Origin: Furcasterigmium furcatum
Taxonomy: Eukaryota > Ascomycota > Sordariomycetes > Glomerellales > Plectosphaerellaceae
Length of the DNA: 64,000 nt
NCBI GenBank assembly: GCA_001599815.1
Contig: BCIA01000001.1
Location: forward strand, 6,814,961-6,878,960
Direction of reading: 5' to 3'
Shown: positions 55,676-64,000 of the stretch, piece by piece
Layout: the number at the start of each line of letters is the position of its first letter
How positions within the stretch are numbered: position 1 is the first letter of the stretch
Program-made: the position numbers and the translations under genes
The notes under the pieces: model-generated
The model's database searches: none
What the model was told of the DNA's origin: nothing
Seen by the model: the letters and a program-made list of their open reading frames with translations, nothing else

Positions 55676-56542
55676 GGTTGAATGGATGTAGAAGCGGCCC
55701 TAGAAATTATCGCAGGTCTTACTTGACTAAGGCAATAACCTGAGGAGCCACAGAAAGTGAGAAGAAACTCAGCTGGACAGCGCTCTATTGGTAATTGCAA
55801 AGAGCTGAGTTGAGTGAGTGAGGCTTGAGATCCGCTCGGAATTAGTGCGTCCCGAACTGCCGTGCTTTATCTGACGCTCCAGGTCGCGGGGCGCATGCGG
55901 GCTTATAAAGTACCGACCACGGCATTGGCTGCTGCACGACTGCGGAAACCCGCCACGTGCGCTGCCCCGGCGGTACTTTATAGTACCTTGCCTTCTCTCT
56001 CCTGCCATCCACGGGAAAGGGGGTCGTTTGTTGGCCAAACGGCGGGATTGGACACTGTATATAATCTCAGTCAGCGGGCCACGTGACCCATACGGGGTGA
56101 CCGGCTGACCCGGACTTCGCCCGGCATGCGGCCCGTACAGTACGCCGCCAGTCCCAGTGCCGCGGTTTCCCCGACGTGGGGCAGGCTCTGGCCAACCAGA
56201 GGGCCCGGGGCGCCCCCCGGAGGCTCGATCAGCACGAAATCCGGTGCCGCACTGTCCGTCCGACTGTGTCTGCGGCTTTACCGCCCGCCGTCCCTATCCT
56301 CTGTCGGGTAAATTCTCTCCTCATCCACCTTCTGCACTCCACATTGGCATGCCAACACCGCCTCCGCAGTAGCCTGTCGCTGGTCCGGTATCCCGACGAC
56401 ATGTATTCAAAAGACCGGCAGTCGGCCGTGAGGCTTAAATGCCCGTCTTCTTCCTTTGGACCCTTGGACCCTCTGGCCTGCCGTCTACCATCGTGAAGTC
56501 AGTCTTCGCCAACTCGCCTGCCCGCCCCTACAGACAGACACC
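55676..56542. other. Intergenic, GH3 promoter region
   Basis: 0.87 kb between two plus-strand genes, GC-rich toward the right. It contains the 12-base inverted repeat at 55904-55982 and a CACGTG palindrome in GGGCCACGTGACCC near 56078-56091. No gene was supported. Confidence 0.5.
55904..55982. repeat. 12-base inverted repeat with TATA-like arms
   Basis: TATAAAGTACCG (55904-55915) is the exact reverse complement of CGGTACTTTATA (55971-55982). The spacer is 55 bases and includes CACGTG. Confidence 0.6.
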
Positions 56543-59265
56543 ATGACCCGTGTTTCCATCGGCCCCAACCCGTCGCGGGACTCAAAGTCCTGCATCGGCG
56601 ATGTCGACGCCCTCATAGCCTCCCTCACCCTCGAGGAGAAGGTCGAGCTGCTCGCCGGCCAGGGAACCTTCAGGACAACCGGCCTGCCTCACCGCGGCAT
56701 CCCGCAGCTCATCACCTCCGACGGACCCCATGGACTGCGAGGCTACAGATCCTTCGAACGGGTGAGTCTCACCACGATCGTTCATCATGAGATGAGGAAC
56801 TGACCCGACCCAGCAACCGAGCTGCCTGCTGCCGTCAGCCACGGCGATGGGCGCCACCTTCGACAAGGACCTGATGTACCAGGTGGGCAAGCTCCTGGCG
56901 AGCGAGGCGCGGTGCAAGAACATCCATGTCCTGCTCGCCCCCACAGTGTGCCTCCAGCGGTCACCGCTGCTGGGACGCGGCTTCGAGGCCTTCGGTGAGG
57001 ATCCCATACTGAGTGGCCTCCTCGCCGCTTCCTACGTGAACGGCATCCAGGACCTGGGCGTGGCGACGAGCATCAAGCACTTTGCCGCCCATGACCAGTC
57101 CCGCAACTCCATCGAGGACAACGTGCGCATGACGGACCGGACCCTCCGCGAGCTGCACCTCCTGCCTTTCCAGCTGGCACTGCGCCACGCGAACCCGTGG
57201 ACGTTCATGACCTCGTACAACAGGATTAACGGCGTCCATTCCAGCGAGGACCCGTACTTGCTACAGAAGATTCTCCGTGAGGAGTGGGGATTCAAGGGTC
57301 TGGTCATGAGCGACTGGTGGGGAACGTACAGCACAACCGAGGCCATCAACGCCGGCCTCGACCTGGAAATGCCGGGGCCGACAATGTACCGCGGAAAGTC
57401 ACTAAGCCTGGCCGTGAACACCAGGAAGGTGTCGCATGCCACCATCGATCTGGCCGTCAAGCGGTTACTGGAGCTCACCAAGAAGGTCACGGCCGTGTCC
57501 TCCCCGTACAACCCCTCGGCTGCCGACACGACCGAGAACCGCGCCCTCGTCCGCAAGACCGCCGGCGACAGCATTGTTCTGCTTAAGAACAGCCGCCAGA
57601 TTCTGCCTCTGCAGAAGGATGCGAAGAAGACCTACGGACTGATCGGTGACCATTTCAAGTACCCCGCTCTCGGCGGCGGAGGCAGCGCCGAGGTTGACCC
57701 TTATTACTCGGTCACCCCGTACGACGCCATGGTCGAGGCGGTAGGGGAGAGCAACATCACATACGCCCCAGGCTGCTCATGTGAGTCAAACTCGTCGCTG
57801 CCTCCTTCCTTCATACCGTATGCTGACCACATTCTCCAGCATTCAAGTTCAGCCCCCTTCTCAACGGCCTCACAAGGCCCGGCTCAACGGCCAAGGGATG
57901 GGACATCCAGATCTTTGGGGAGAACCCCGAGTCTAACCCGGAGGCCATCCCCGTCTTCGTCACCGTGACCGAGAAGCAGCTTGTCGACGTGCCGGAGTTC
58001 ATGCACCAGACGCTGCCACACAAGTTCTTCGTCCGCGCGCGGACCACGTACCACCCCGAGAGCACCTGCACCTTCCGGTTCGGCCTCGGAACTTCGGGCA
58101 AGGGCAAGCTCGTCATCGACGGGAAGGAGTCCATCGATCTCTGGACCGACCAGCCGCCAAAGCTGGACGACACCGCTTGCTTCAACAGGCTGTGCACGGA
58201 GCGCTTCTGCGACGTGGACATCGAGGCTGGCAAGCCGCTTGCCCTGGAGATCCTCATGGTCAACGAGGATGTCAGCGGCGGTGTCGGCACGGCCCTGACG
58301 CTTGCCGGCAGGCTGGGCGGTGTTGAGGCCACGAATGCCGAGGACGCCATTGTTCGCGCCGAGGAGGTCGCCCGCAGTGTCGATGTGCCGATTCTCATGA
58401 CTGGCTTGTCTCTCGAGTACGAGTCCGAGGGAAGCGATCGCAAGCACCTGAGGCTCCCCAAGGGAATCGACGACATGATTTCGAGGGTGCTCAAGGCAAA
58501 CCCCAACACGGTAGGCTGATCTCCCGGACCCGGAGAGAGGACATTGTGCTGATATGTGGATAGATCATCGTGACCCAGTCCGGTTTGCCGATCGAGATGC
58601 CGTGGGAGTCCCATGCCGATACCCTGCTCCACGCTTGGTTCGGTGGACAGGAAGTCGGCCATGGCATCGTCGACGTGCTGTTCGGAGATGTTAACCCGTC
58701 CGCCAAGCTGTCGCTCACTTTCCCCAAGAGCATCAAGCACAACCCCGCGTACCTGACCTTCGGAAAGGCTGATTACGACTTGGTGTACGGCGAGGGTGTC
58801 TTCATCGGCCACAGGTGGTACGAAATGGTCGAGAGGGATCCCCTGTTCTGGTTCGGGTATGGTCTCTCCTACACCAGCTTCGCATACCATGACCTGCAGG
58901 TCCCGTCGGCTTTCGAGGCGTCAGCGGATCACGTCATGGAGGTGTCGGTCAGGTTGGAGAACACGGGCCCCCTCGATGGTGCCGAGGTCATCCAGCTCTA
59001 TATCCAGGACCGCGAGAGCTCGCTGCAGCGGCCGGTGCGTGAGCTGAAGCAGTTCGCCAAGGTCCACCTGGCGTCCGGCGAGGCGCGGACCGTCGTGTTG
59101 ACGCTGGACAGGACGGCGCTGTCGTTCTGGTCGGAGGAGCGGTCGCAGTGGAAGGCCGAGGCCGGGACGTTCGATGTCATTGTCGCGAGGAGCTCCGACC
59201 CCAACGACGAGGTGCTCCGCCGGTCGTTCGAGCTTGTGGACTCGTTTTACTGGTCCGGCGCCTAG
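56543..59265 (+). CDS. GH3 beta-glucosidase with PA14-type insertion
   Basis: Exons 56543-56761, 56814-57780, 57840-58510 and 58564-59265, about 852 residues; introns 52, 59 and 53 bases. No signal peptide: the protein starts MTRVSIGPNPSRDSKSC, so it is probably cytosolic. The GH3 barrel runs from DALIASLTLEEKVELLAG to GRGFEAFGEDP, SIKHFAAHDQ and the nucleophile block GLVMSDWWGTYS (Asp240). Then comes the second GH3 domain, interrupted by a PA14-type segment (about residues 400-560, e.g. FFVRARTTYHPESTCTFRFGLG). The C-terminal fibronectin-III-like domain ends ELVDSFYWSGA and contains the FWFGYGLSYTSF motif. This is the layout of intracellular fungal beta-glucosidases. It stands just upstream of the GH78 gene in the same orientation; the natural substrate is not shown. 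Confidence 0.92.
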
Positions 59266-59674
59266 ATGTGTACTAGATCTGTATCTTCTCCGGGTTTTCC
59301 TTTCGGGGGTTTGTACTTACGAGGCATCATCAATCATTCTGTGCTCTTCGACCCCGCTCGCTCTCTTGAACCCACCCAACCTTGAGGATGAACCTGCTGA
59401 TCAGGGGTAGACCAGAATTACCCCACGGGGACGACTAGTCCGGACTATTGGAACTATTGGTAAAGCCCAGCGGAGTTTCCTGGCGCAAAGACCGTTCCCG
59501 TGGCAGTCAAAGGTGAGGGGATCCCCGCAGCCGAGCCCCTGACGAACCGACGAGATGACGAGAGGTGCGCGAACAGAAGCCGACTCGTCGGGACTAGATC
59601 ACACGAACCACTAACCCAGGAACCCAGGAGCTGCAGAAGCCTTGCCGAGCAAGTCCTAGTTCTCTCAGGGGACA

Positions 59675-59770
59675 GGGGAAGTGTGGAACTTGCGGAGAAA
59701 CATCCATTGGCCCTCTCCATGTCCCTGAGCACCCTGGAGAATTGCGTTTCTCCGCAAGTTCCACTTCCCC
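59675..59770. repeat. Imperfect 25-27-base inverted repeat
   Basis: The left arm 59675-59701 and the right arm 59746-59770 are reverse complements except for a 2-base insertion (GT after GGGGAAGT). The loop is 44 bases. A second short pair (CTCAGGGGACA near 59665 and TGTCCCTGAG near 59720) interleaves with it. Possible MITE remnant, hairpin or regulatory structure. Confidence 0.6.
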
Positions 59771-60147
59771 TACCACCACGAGCCTCTGGGATGCGGGGGA
59801 CACACCACCCATTACTCCGGGTTGAGCCGAGCGGACCAGCAACCCCGGCGATGAGCAAGATCCCGATCGTCCCACCAGGAAACAAGCCCTTTCTCGGGGG
59901 GTTGATTGACCGACAGAATGCGGGGAAGACGCATGTTCCGGGGTTGGTTCACGGTCCGACCTCCTGCTAGCATCGCCCGGAGTTATCGCGACGGCATGGC
60001 CAAGGCACGTCGGCAGACTCGGGGGAGGGCCGGAGCAGACCTCGCCTGGTATACCACGAACGCCTCGTCGGCTGCTCGGCCGTTTGGGACGCGAGCCAGC
60101 GGGATCTGCTATGCCCATCGCTGCCGTCTGGGCTCGGCGGTTCCTGA

Positions 60148-60153
60148 TATAAA
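60148..60153 (+). promoter_or_regulatory. TATA-like box of GH78 gene
   Basis: TATAAA, 75 bases before the ATG at 60223. Confidence 0.5.
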
Positions 60154-60222
60154 GCCAGAGAGCTTTCTACAGACTCTTCTCTTGTCCACCAAGCCATCCG
60201 CCGACTGCCAAACAACCTCAAG

Positions 60223-63200
60223 ATGCGCTTTTCGCCGATCATAGCTACCGCAGCACTGCTGCTGGTGCCCTCGTCCGCTTCGCCCTCCTGCGGCGCGGTC
60301 AAGATCTCCCAGCTCAGCGTTGATGGCCGCCTCGACGCCCCCCTGGGCCTTGACAACCCCCGTCCTACCCTCGGATGGCAGATGGTCCAGACCCGCGACT
60401 GTGCTGACCTCGTCTGCCCCGGCGACCGACAGACTGCCTACGAGATCCAGGCCGCCGCCAACGTCGCCGACCTGAGGGGTGGCCGCCTCATCTGGGACAG
60501 CGGAAAGGTCGAAGGCGACCAGCAGCAGCTGCGCTTCGGGGGCGACTCTCTCGCCTCTCGTGATACTGTTGCGTGGCGCGTCAAGGTCTGGGATGCTCTC
60601 GGCAATCCCTCGGGATGGTCGAGGCCCTCGACCTGGACCATGGGCCTGCTTAACCAGAAGGACTGGGGCGAGGCGCGCTGGATCGACTACCCCGATCGTA
60701 CCGAGAACCAGCCCCTGCCCCTGTTCGCCCGCCAGTTCGATATCCCCAGCAACAAGGAGGTTGCGGACGCACGTCTCTACCTGTCCGGAGTTGGCCTTCA
60801 CCACGCCACCGTCAACGGCGAGGAGATCACCGACGAGGTCCTCGCCCCGGGCAACTCCAACTACCAGCTCTCCAGCGAGTACCGCACCTACGACGTCACG
60901 AAGATCCTGCGGTCGGGCGCCAACGCCATCGGAGTCAGCCTCGGCAACGGTCCGGCCTATGTCCGTCGGAGTGTTAGGAACCCGGCCGTCGGCCGCAATG
61001 ATCCCTACTCGTGGTGGCAGAGCCAGCTGATGGGCAACGGCTCCCTTACCGCTGATGTAGCGGCCGGCAGCACGACTGTTCAGCTCAGCGCTGTGAACGG
61101 ATATCATGTGGGCGGCACCATCAACGTCGACACCGGCGCAGGCGGCGACAACCTTGAATCGCGTGTCATCACATCCATCGGCAGCAACTCCGTCTCCTTC
61201 ACCCCCGGCCTCCAGCTCGCGCACAAGGCCGGGGCCAGGGTCACCGGCTCGGGCAACAACATCGCCGCCAGCGACGCTTCGGCCGGCGCCGCTGTCACCC
61301 CCCGTGTGATCGGCCGCCTCGAGATCACCTACAAGGACGGCAGCTCCAACACCATCGTCACCAACCGCTCCTGGCGTGCTACCCTCGGCCCCCTGGTCAC
61401 CGACGCATGGTACTCCGGCTCCGACTACGATGCCCGCCGTGAACAGGCAGGCTGGGACCGTCCCGGAGCCGACCTGACCTCGAGGGCCTGGGTCTCAGCC
61501 GGCCTTGCTCCTCCTCCGAACCTGGCCACAAAGCTGGTAGCTCGCACCGCCGAACCCATCACTGTCCAAGAGACCTTCGTGCCCAAGACCGTCACCAACC
61601 CGGGCCCCGGCGTGTGGGTGTTCGATTTTGGCCAGAACATCGTCGGCTGGCCTATCCTAGCCCTCCCTGAGTTGCCTGCCGGCACTGTGATCAAGGTCTT
61701 CCCGGCCGAGTCCCTCAACGCCAACGGTACCGTGGACCAGGCATCGCTGGGCCCCGGCGGCCGTGGTAGGGATCTGTTCAACACCTACACCACGTCCGGC
61801 CGCGCTGGCGGCGAGACCTGGCACCCCAGCTTCAACTACTTCGGCATGCAGTGGCTTCAGGTTACCGGGCTGCCCGAGGGCTTCGAGCCCAGCAAGGACC
61901 TGGTCACTGGTGTCCGTCTTCAGGCAGATGTCCCAGTTGCCGGCACCTTCGCCTCTTCGGACGCTCGCATGAACCGCATCCACAAGATGGTCCGGTACTC
62001 CTTCGCCGGCAACACCATGTCCGTCTTCACCGACTGCCCCGGACGCGAGAAGCTCTCGTACCCCGCAGACTACACGATGCCCATGGGCGCCATCTACCGC
62101 AACCTCCATATCGACTCGTTCCTGCGCACCACCATGCGGCACCTGGTGGAGGGCCAGTCCGTCGCAGACACGCCCATGGCTGGCAACGTCGCCCTCAAGA
62201 CGCCCGTCTACGACTGGGGCTACTCGGGCAGGTTCGGCGACGAGATCAACTGGGGCAACGCCATCATCCTCGTCCCGTCCCTGCTCCACGATCTCTACGG
62301 CGACACGTCGGTCATGGCGGCCTACTACGACCGCATGACCGCCTTCGTCGAGTACATCCGCCGCGAGAAGGTCCAGGGCCACATCGTCGACGCAGCGCTC
62401 GCCGACTGGGTGGAGGACGACGACCAGACCTCCGGCCGCATCACCGGCACCTGGGGCTACTACCTCACCATCTCCGCCATGGCCCGCATGGCCAACCTCA
62501 CGGGCCACGCCGCCGACGCCGCGAGCTACACCAGCCTCGCGGGCGAGATCCGCTCCGCCTTCAACGCCGCCTTCTACAACGAGGCCACCGGCCGCTACAC
62601 CAACACCGGCAACAGCAGCCCCAATAACGCCACCCAGGCGGCGCAGGCCTTCGCCCTCGACGCGGGCCTCGTCCCCGCCGAGCACCGCGAGGAGGTCCTC
62701 GACGCCCTCGTCGACCTCACGTACTCCTACAGCCCGGCCCCCGGCCCGCACCTGAGCGGCGGCACCATCGGCCTCGGCCCGATCGTGCGTGCCCTGACCG
62801 TTGGCGGCCGCGACGACGTCCTCTGGGAGGCGCTGCAGCAGGACAACCGCCCGAGCTACGGGTACTTCATGGCGCCGACCGTCGCGAACCCGGAGGGCTT
62901 CACGACCATCGGCGAGCGGTGGACGCGCGGATCCTCGAAGAACCACATGATCCTCGCGCAGATCGACGAGTGGTTCCACGCCGGCGTCGCGGGGATCCAG
63001 CCCACGGGGCTCAGCACGCTCAGCACCTCGTGGGGCGAGGGGCTCGTGTTCCAGCCCAAGCCGGTCGGGGACCTCGAGGGCGCGGAGGGGACGTACCTGA
63101 CGCGCTGGGGGGAGGCGAGCACGGCGTGGACGAGGGGACAGGGGGGTAGGTTCTCCCTGACCGTGACTGTGCCGGCGAACACGGAGGCGGAGGTGCGCGT

Positions 63201-63321
63201 GCCGGCTGATGGCGATGTGCAGGCGTCGGACCGTGCAAAGGCTCGTGGTGCGAAGGGCGGGTATGCTGTGTTTACTGTGCCGTCCGGCACGCACACTTTC
63301 AACAGCACGATTTCTGCTTAG
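60223..63321 (+). CDS. Secreted GH78 alpha-L-rhamnosidase
   Basis: Single exon, 1032 residues, with signal peptide (residues 1-20). Domain order follows family GH78: an N-terminal fibronectin-like domain (ISQLSVDGRLDAPLGLDNPRPTLGW), the rhamnosidase N domain (SGVGLHHATVNG, DEVLAPGNSNYQ, YDVTKIL), concanavalin-like region and the catalytic alpha/alpha barrel. The barrel contains DCPGREKLSYPADY (Asp604, Glu609) and ends in a GH78 C-terminal beta-domain. The late block WTRGSSKNHMILAQIDEWFHAGVAGIQP is also conserved. Unusual: about 85 extra residues (272-358) split the N domain between SWWQS and RVIGRLEITY. It removes terminal rhamnose from plant glycosides outside the cell. The absence of introns contrasts with neighbouring GH3 and peptidase genes. 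Confidence 0.93.
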   Translation: MRFSPIIATAALLLVPSSASPSCGAVKISQLSVDGRLDAPLGLDNPRPTLGWQMVQTRDCADLVCPGDRQTAYEIQAAANVADLRGGRLIWDSGKVEGDQQQLRFGGDSLASRDTVAWRVKVWDALGNPSGWSRPSTWTMGLLNQKDWGEARWIDYPDRTENQPLPLFARQFDIPSNKEVADARLYLSGVGLHHATVNGEEITDEVLAPGNSNYQLSSEYRTYDVTKILRSGANAIGVSLGNGPAYVRRSVRNPAVGRNDPYSWWQSQLMGNGSLTADVAAGSTTVQLSAVNGYHVGGTINVDTGAGGDNLESRVITSIGSNSVSFTPGLQLAHKAGARVTGSGNNIAASDASAGAAVTPRVIGRLEITYKDGSSNTIVTNRSWRATLGPLVTDAWYSGSDYDARREQAGWDRPGADLTSRAWVSAGLAPPPNLATKLVARTAEPITVQETFVPKTVTNPGPGVWVFDFGQNIVGWPILALPELPAGTVIKVFPAESLNANGTVDQASLGPGGRGRDLFNTYTTSGRAGGETWHPSFNYFGMQWLQVTGLPEGFEPSKDLVTGVRLQADVPVAGTFASSDARMNRIHKMVRYSFAGNTMSVFTDCPGREKLSYPADYTMPMGAIYRNLHIDSFLRTTMRHLVEGQSVADTPMAGNVALKTPVYDWGYSGRFGDEINWGNAIILVPSLLHDLYGDTSVMAAYYDRMTAFVEYIRREKVQGHIVDAALADWVEDDDQTSGRITGTWGYYLTISAMARMANLTGHAADAASYTSLAGEIRSAFNAAFYNEATGRYTNTGNSSPNNATQAAQAFALDAGLVPAEHREEVLDALVDLTYSYSPAPGPHLSGGTIGLGPIVRALTVGGRDDVLWEALQQDNRPSYGYFMAPTVANPEGFTTIGERWTRGSSKNHMILAQIDEWFHAGVAGIQPTGLSTLSTSWGEGLVFQPKPVGDLEGAEGTYLTRWGEASTAWTRGQGGRFSLTVTVPANTEAEVRVPADGDVQASDRAKARGAKGGYAVFTVPSGTHTFNSTISA

Positions 63322-63806
63322 GCGGGAAAAGGGTGCTGGCGCGGACTGTCAAGCGTGAGCTCGTCCTTGCGGTCGTTGAGTAAGGTCAGCGAGAGGATGT
63401 AAGCTGGGTTGATACAAGGGGCCTGTATATAACCACTCACTGTGTCCCAAAATCTTTGCCGAATGCTCGTGGAAGCACCAACGCCTGTGTGAAGATGTTC
63501 CTATTGTAGCAGCAGCTCGACAGCACCACGAGATAGCCTTGTCGAAACATGACCATTGTCTCGGCGCCTGATTTGTTCACCAGGCCGGAAGGCGGACCTG
63601 GGCTTCTTCCCAACTGCTTCAGATGCATCGACAACATCGAGCCGGCAACTTATTAACGTCCCACACCCATTACCTGGCCACCCCCCTTACCTGGCCACCC
63701 CAAAACTCCACACCGCTTCTTTGACCACCCCAACTAAATCGCTCATATCTTTACGAAACCTAGATAGATTTCTTCCAGACTTTCTACAGCTCTAGATCTA
63801 TCAATT
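63322..63806. other. Intergenic, approaching a transposon
   Basis: 3' flank of the rhamnosidase gene, then the left arm of a pogo-like element with two tandem copies of TTACCTGGCCACCCC at 63670-63684 and 63687-63701. Element boundaries are not proved. Confidence 0.5.
63670..63701. repeat. Direct repeat near transposon left end
   Basis: TTACCTGGCCACCCC occurs twice with 17-base period. Subterminal repeats of this kind often bind the element's own transposase; this is inference. Confidence 0.5.
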
Positions 63807-64000
63807 ATGAAGACCTATACAGAAGATGACGTCGACCAGGCTCTTGAAGCTATCGCAAATGGGCAATCTATCCGCAAGGCTTCCCTGGAGTGGGGCATTC
63901 CTAGGTCAACCCTTTCAACGCGTGCCTATGGGGTCCAACCCAAGGAAACTGCCCATACCCAACGGCAGAAGCTATCCCCGACCCAGGAAAAACAGCTATC
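63807..64000 (+). mobile_element. pogo/Fot1-like DDE transposase, N-terminal part, cut by window edge
   Basis: Open from ATG 63807 to the edge, 64 codons. It reads TEDDVDQALEAIANGQSIRKA, then WGIPRSTLSTRAYG and QPKETAHTQRQKLSPTQEKQL. This is the Psq-type helix-turn-helix followed by the linker to the CENPB-type DNA-binding region of fungal pogo/Fot1 transposases. The stretch seen shows no RIP-type stops, in contrast to the relic at 1528-2480. Whether the catalytic DDE domain is intact lies outside the window. Confidence 0.8.

Larger units (their letters stand above)
59266..60222. other. Intergenic, GH78 promoter region
   Basis: 0.96 kb between GH3 and GH78 genes containing the long inverted repeat at 59675-59770 and the TATA-like box at 60148-60153. 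Facing frames of 140-170 codons are caused by the composition; no domain was seen. Confidence 0.5.

Noticed and set aside
61657..63294. 545-codon minus-strand frame inside the rhamnosidase gene
   Set aside because: Arg/Gly/Asp-rich antisense shadow of a GC-biased coding sequence; the plus strand carries full GH78 homology.

Overview
The window reads as nuclear DNA of a filamentous ascomycete (Pezizomycotina, most likely Sordariomycetes). The evidence is: short spliceosomal introns, mostly 47-70 bases, with GTAAGT/GTGAGT donors and CTRAY-like branch points; GC-rich coding sequence; fungus-specific families (Clr5 domain, Zn2Cys6, bZIP-DUF3425, RTA1, DUF3669, TRI12-type MFS); and an AT-rich block mutated in the manner of repeat-induced point mutation (RIP). 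No rRNA, tRNA, CRISPR array or organellar gene was seen. All exon joins are my own reading of splice signals and protein continuity.

Left end (1-4.8 kb): accessory sequence. It holds a small secreted-peptide gene, a RIP-mutated relic of a pogo/Fot1-like transposase on the minus strand, more AT-rich repeat DNA, and the C-terminal part of a flavin monooxygenase pseudogene with a nonsense codon and a frameshift.

4.8-27.9 kb: a loose series of genes with long spacers. In order: Clr5-ankyrin protein, GT64-type glycosyltransferase, TRI12-like MFS exporter, a decayed ankyrin fragment, a secreted cupin, a bicovalent-flavin BBE oxidase converging on a fungal transcription-factor-like gene, a tubby/LURP-like protein, a proteolytically processed secreted protein, a four-helix membrane protein, and a GT31-like type II membrane glycosyltransferase with a PAN-like tail.

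28.3-38.9 kb: conserved core. A Vps38/UVRAG homologue (PI3-kinase complex II) converges on the WDR24/Sea2/Rtc1 homologue (SEACAT/GATOR2, TORC1 signalling). A C2H2 protein and a DUF3669 protein follow.

40-52 kb: RTA1 membrane protein, Zn2Cys6 regulator, Ctr copper transporter, bZIP-DUF3425 regulator, zinc alcohol dehydrogenase, hemerythrin-like membrane-anchored protein and a monocarboxylate-type MFS transporter.

53.4-63.3 kb: three hydrolases in the same orientation. These are a secreted TAP-like alpha/beta-hydrolase peptidase (eight exons), an apparently cytosolic GH3 beta-glucosidase with a PA14-type insertion, and an intronless secreted GH78 alpha-L-rhamnosidase. The GH78 and GH3 products could remove rhamnose and then glucose from plant glycosides; this is inference. 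Two inverted repeats lie in the spacers here. The right edge enters a second pogo-like transposase gene that looks intact as far as it is visible.

No biosynthetic backbone gene (PKS, NRPS, terpene synthase) is present, so I do not call a metabolite cluster. I found no convincing wholly new system. The best leads are the two uncharacterised secreted products, the GH3/GH78 pair with its inverted repeats, the inserted module in the rhamnosidase, and the RIP-damaged left arm.
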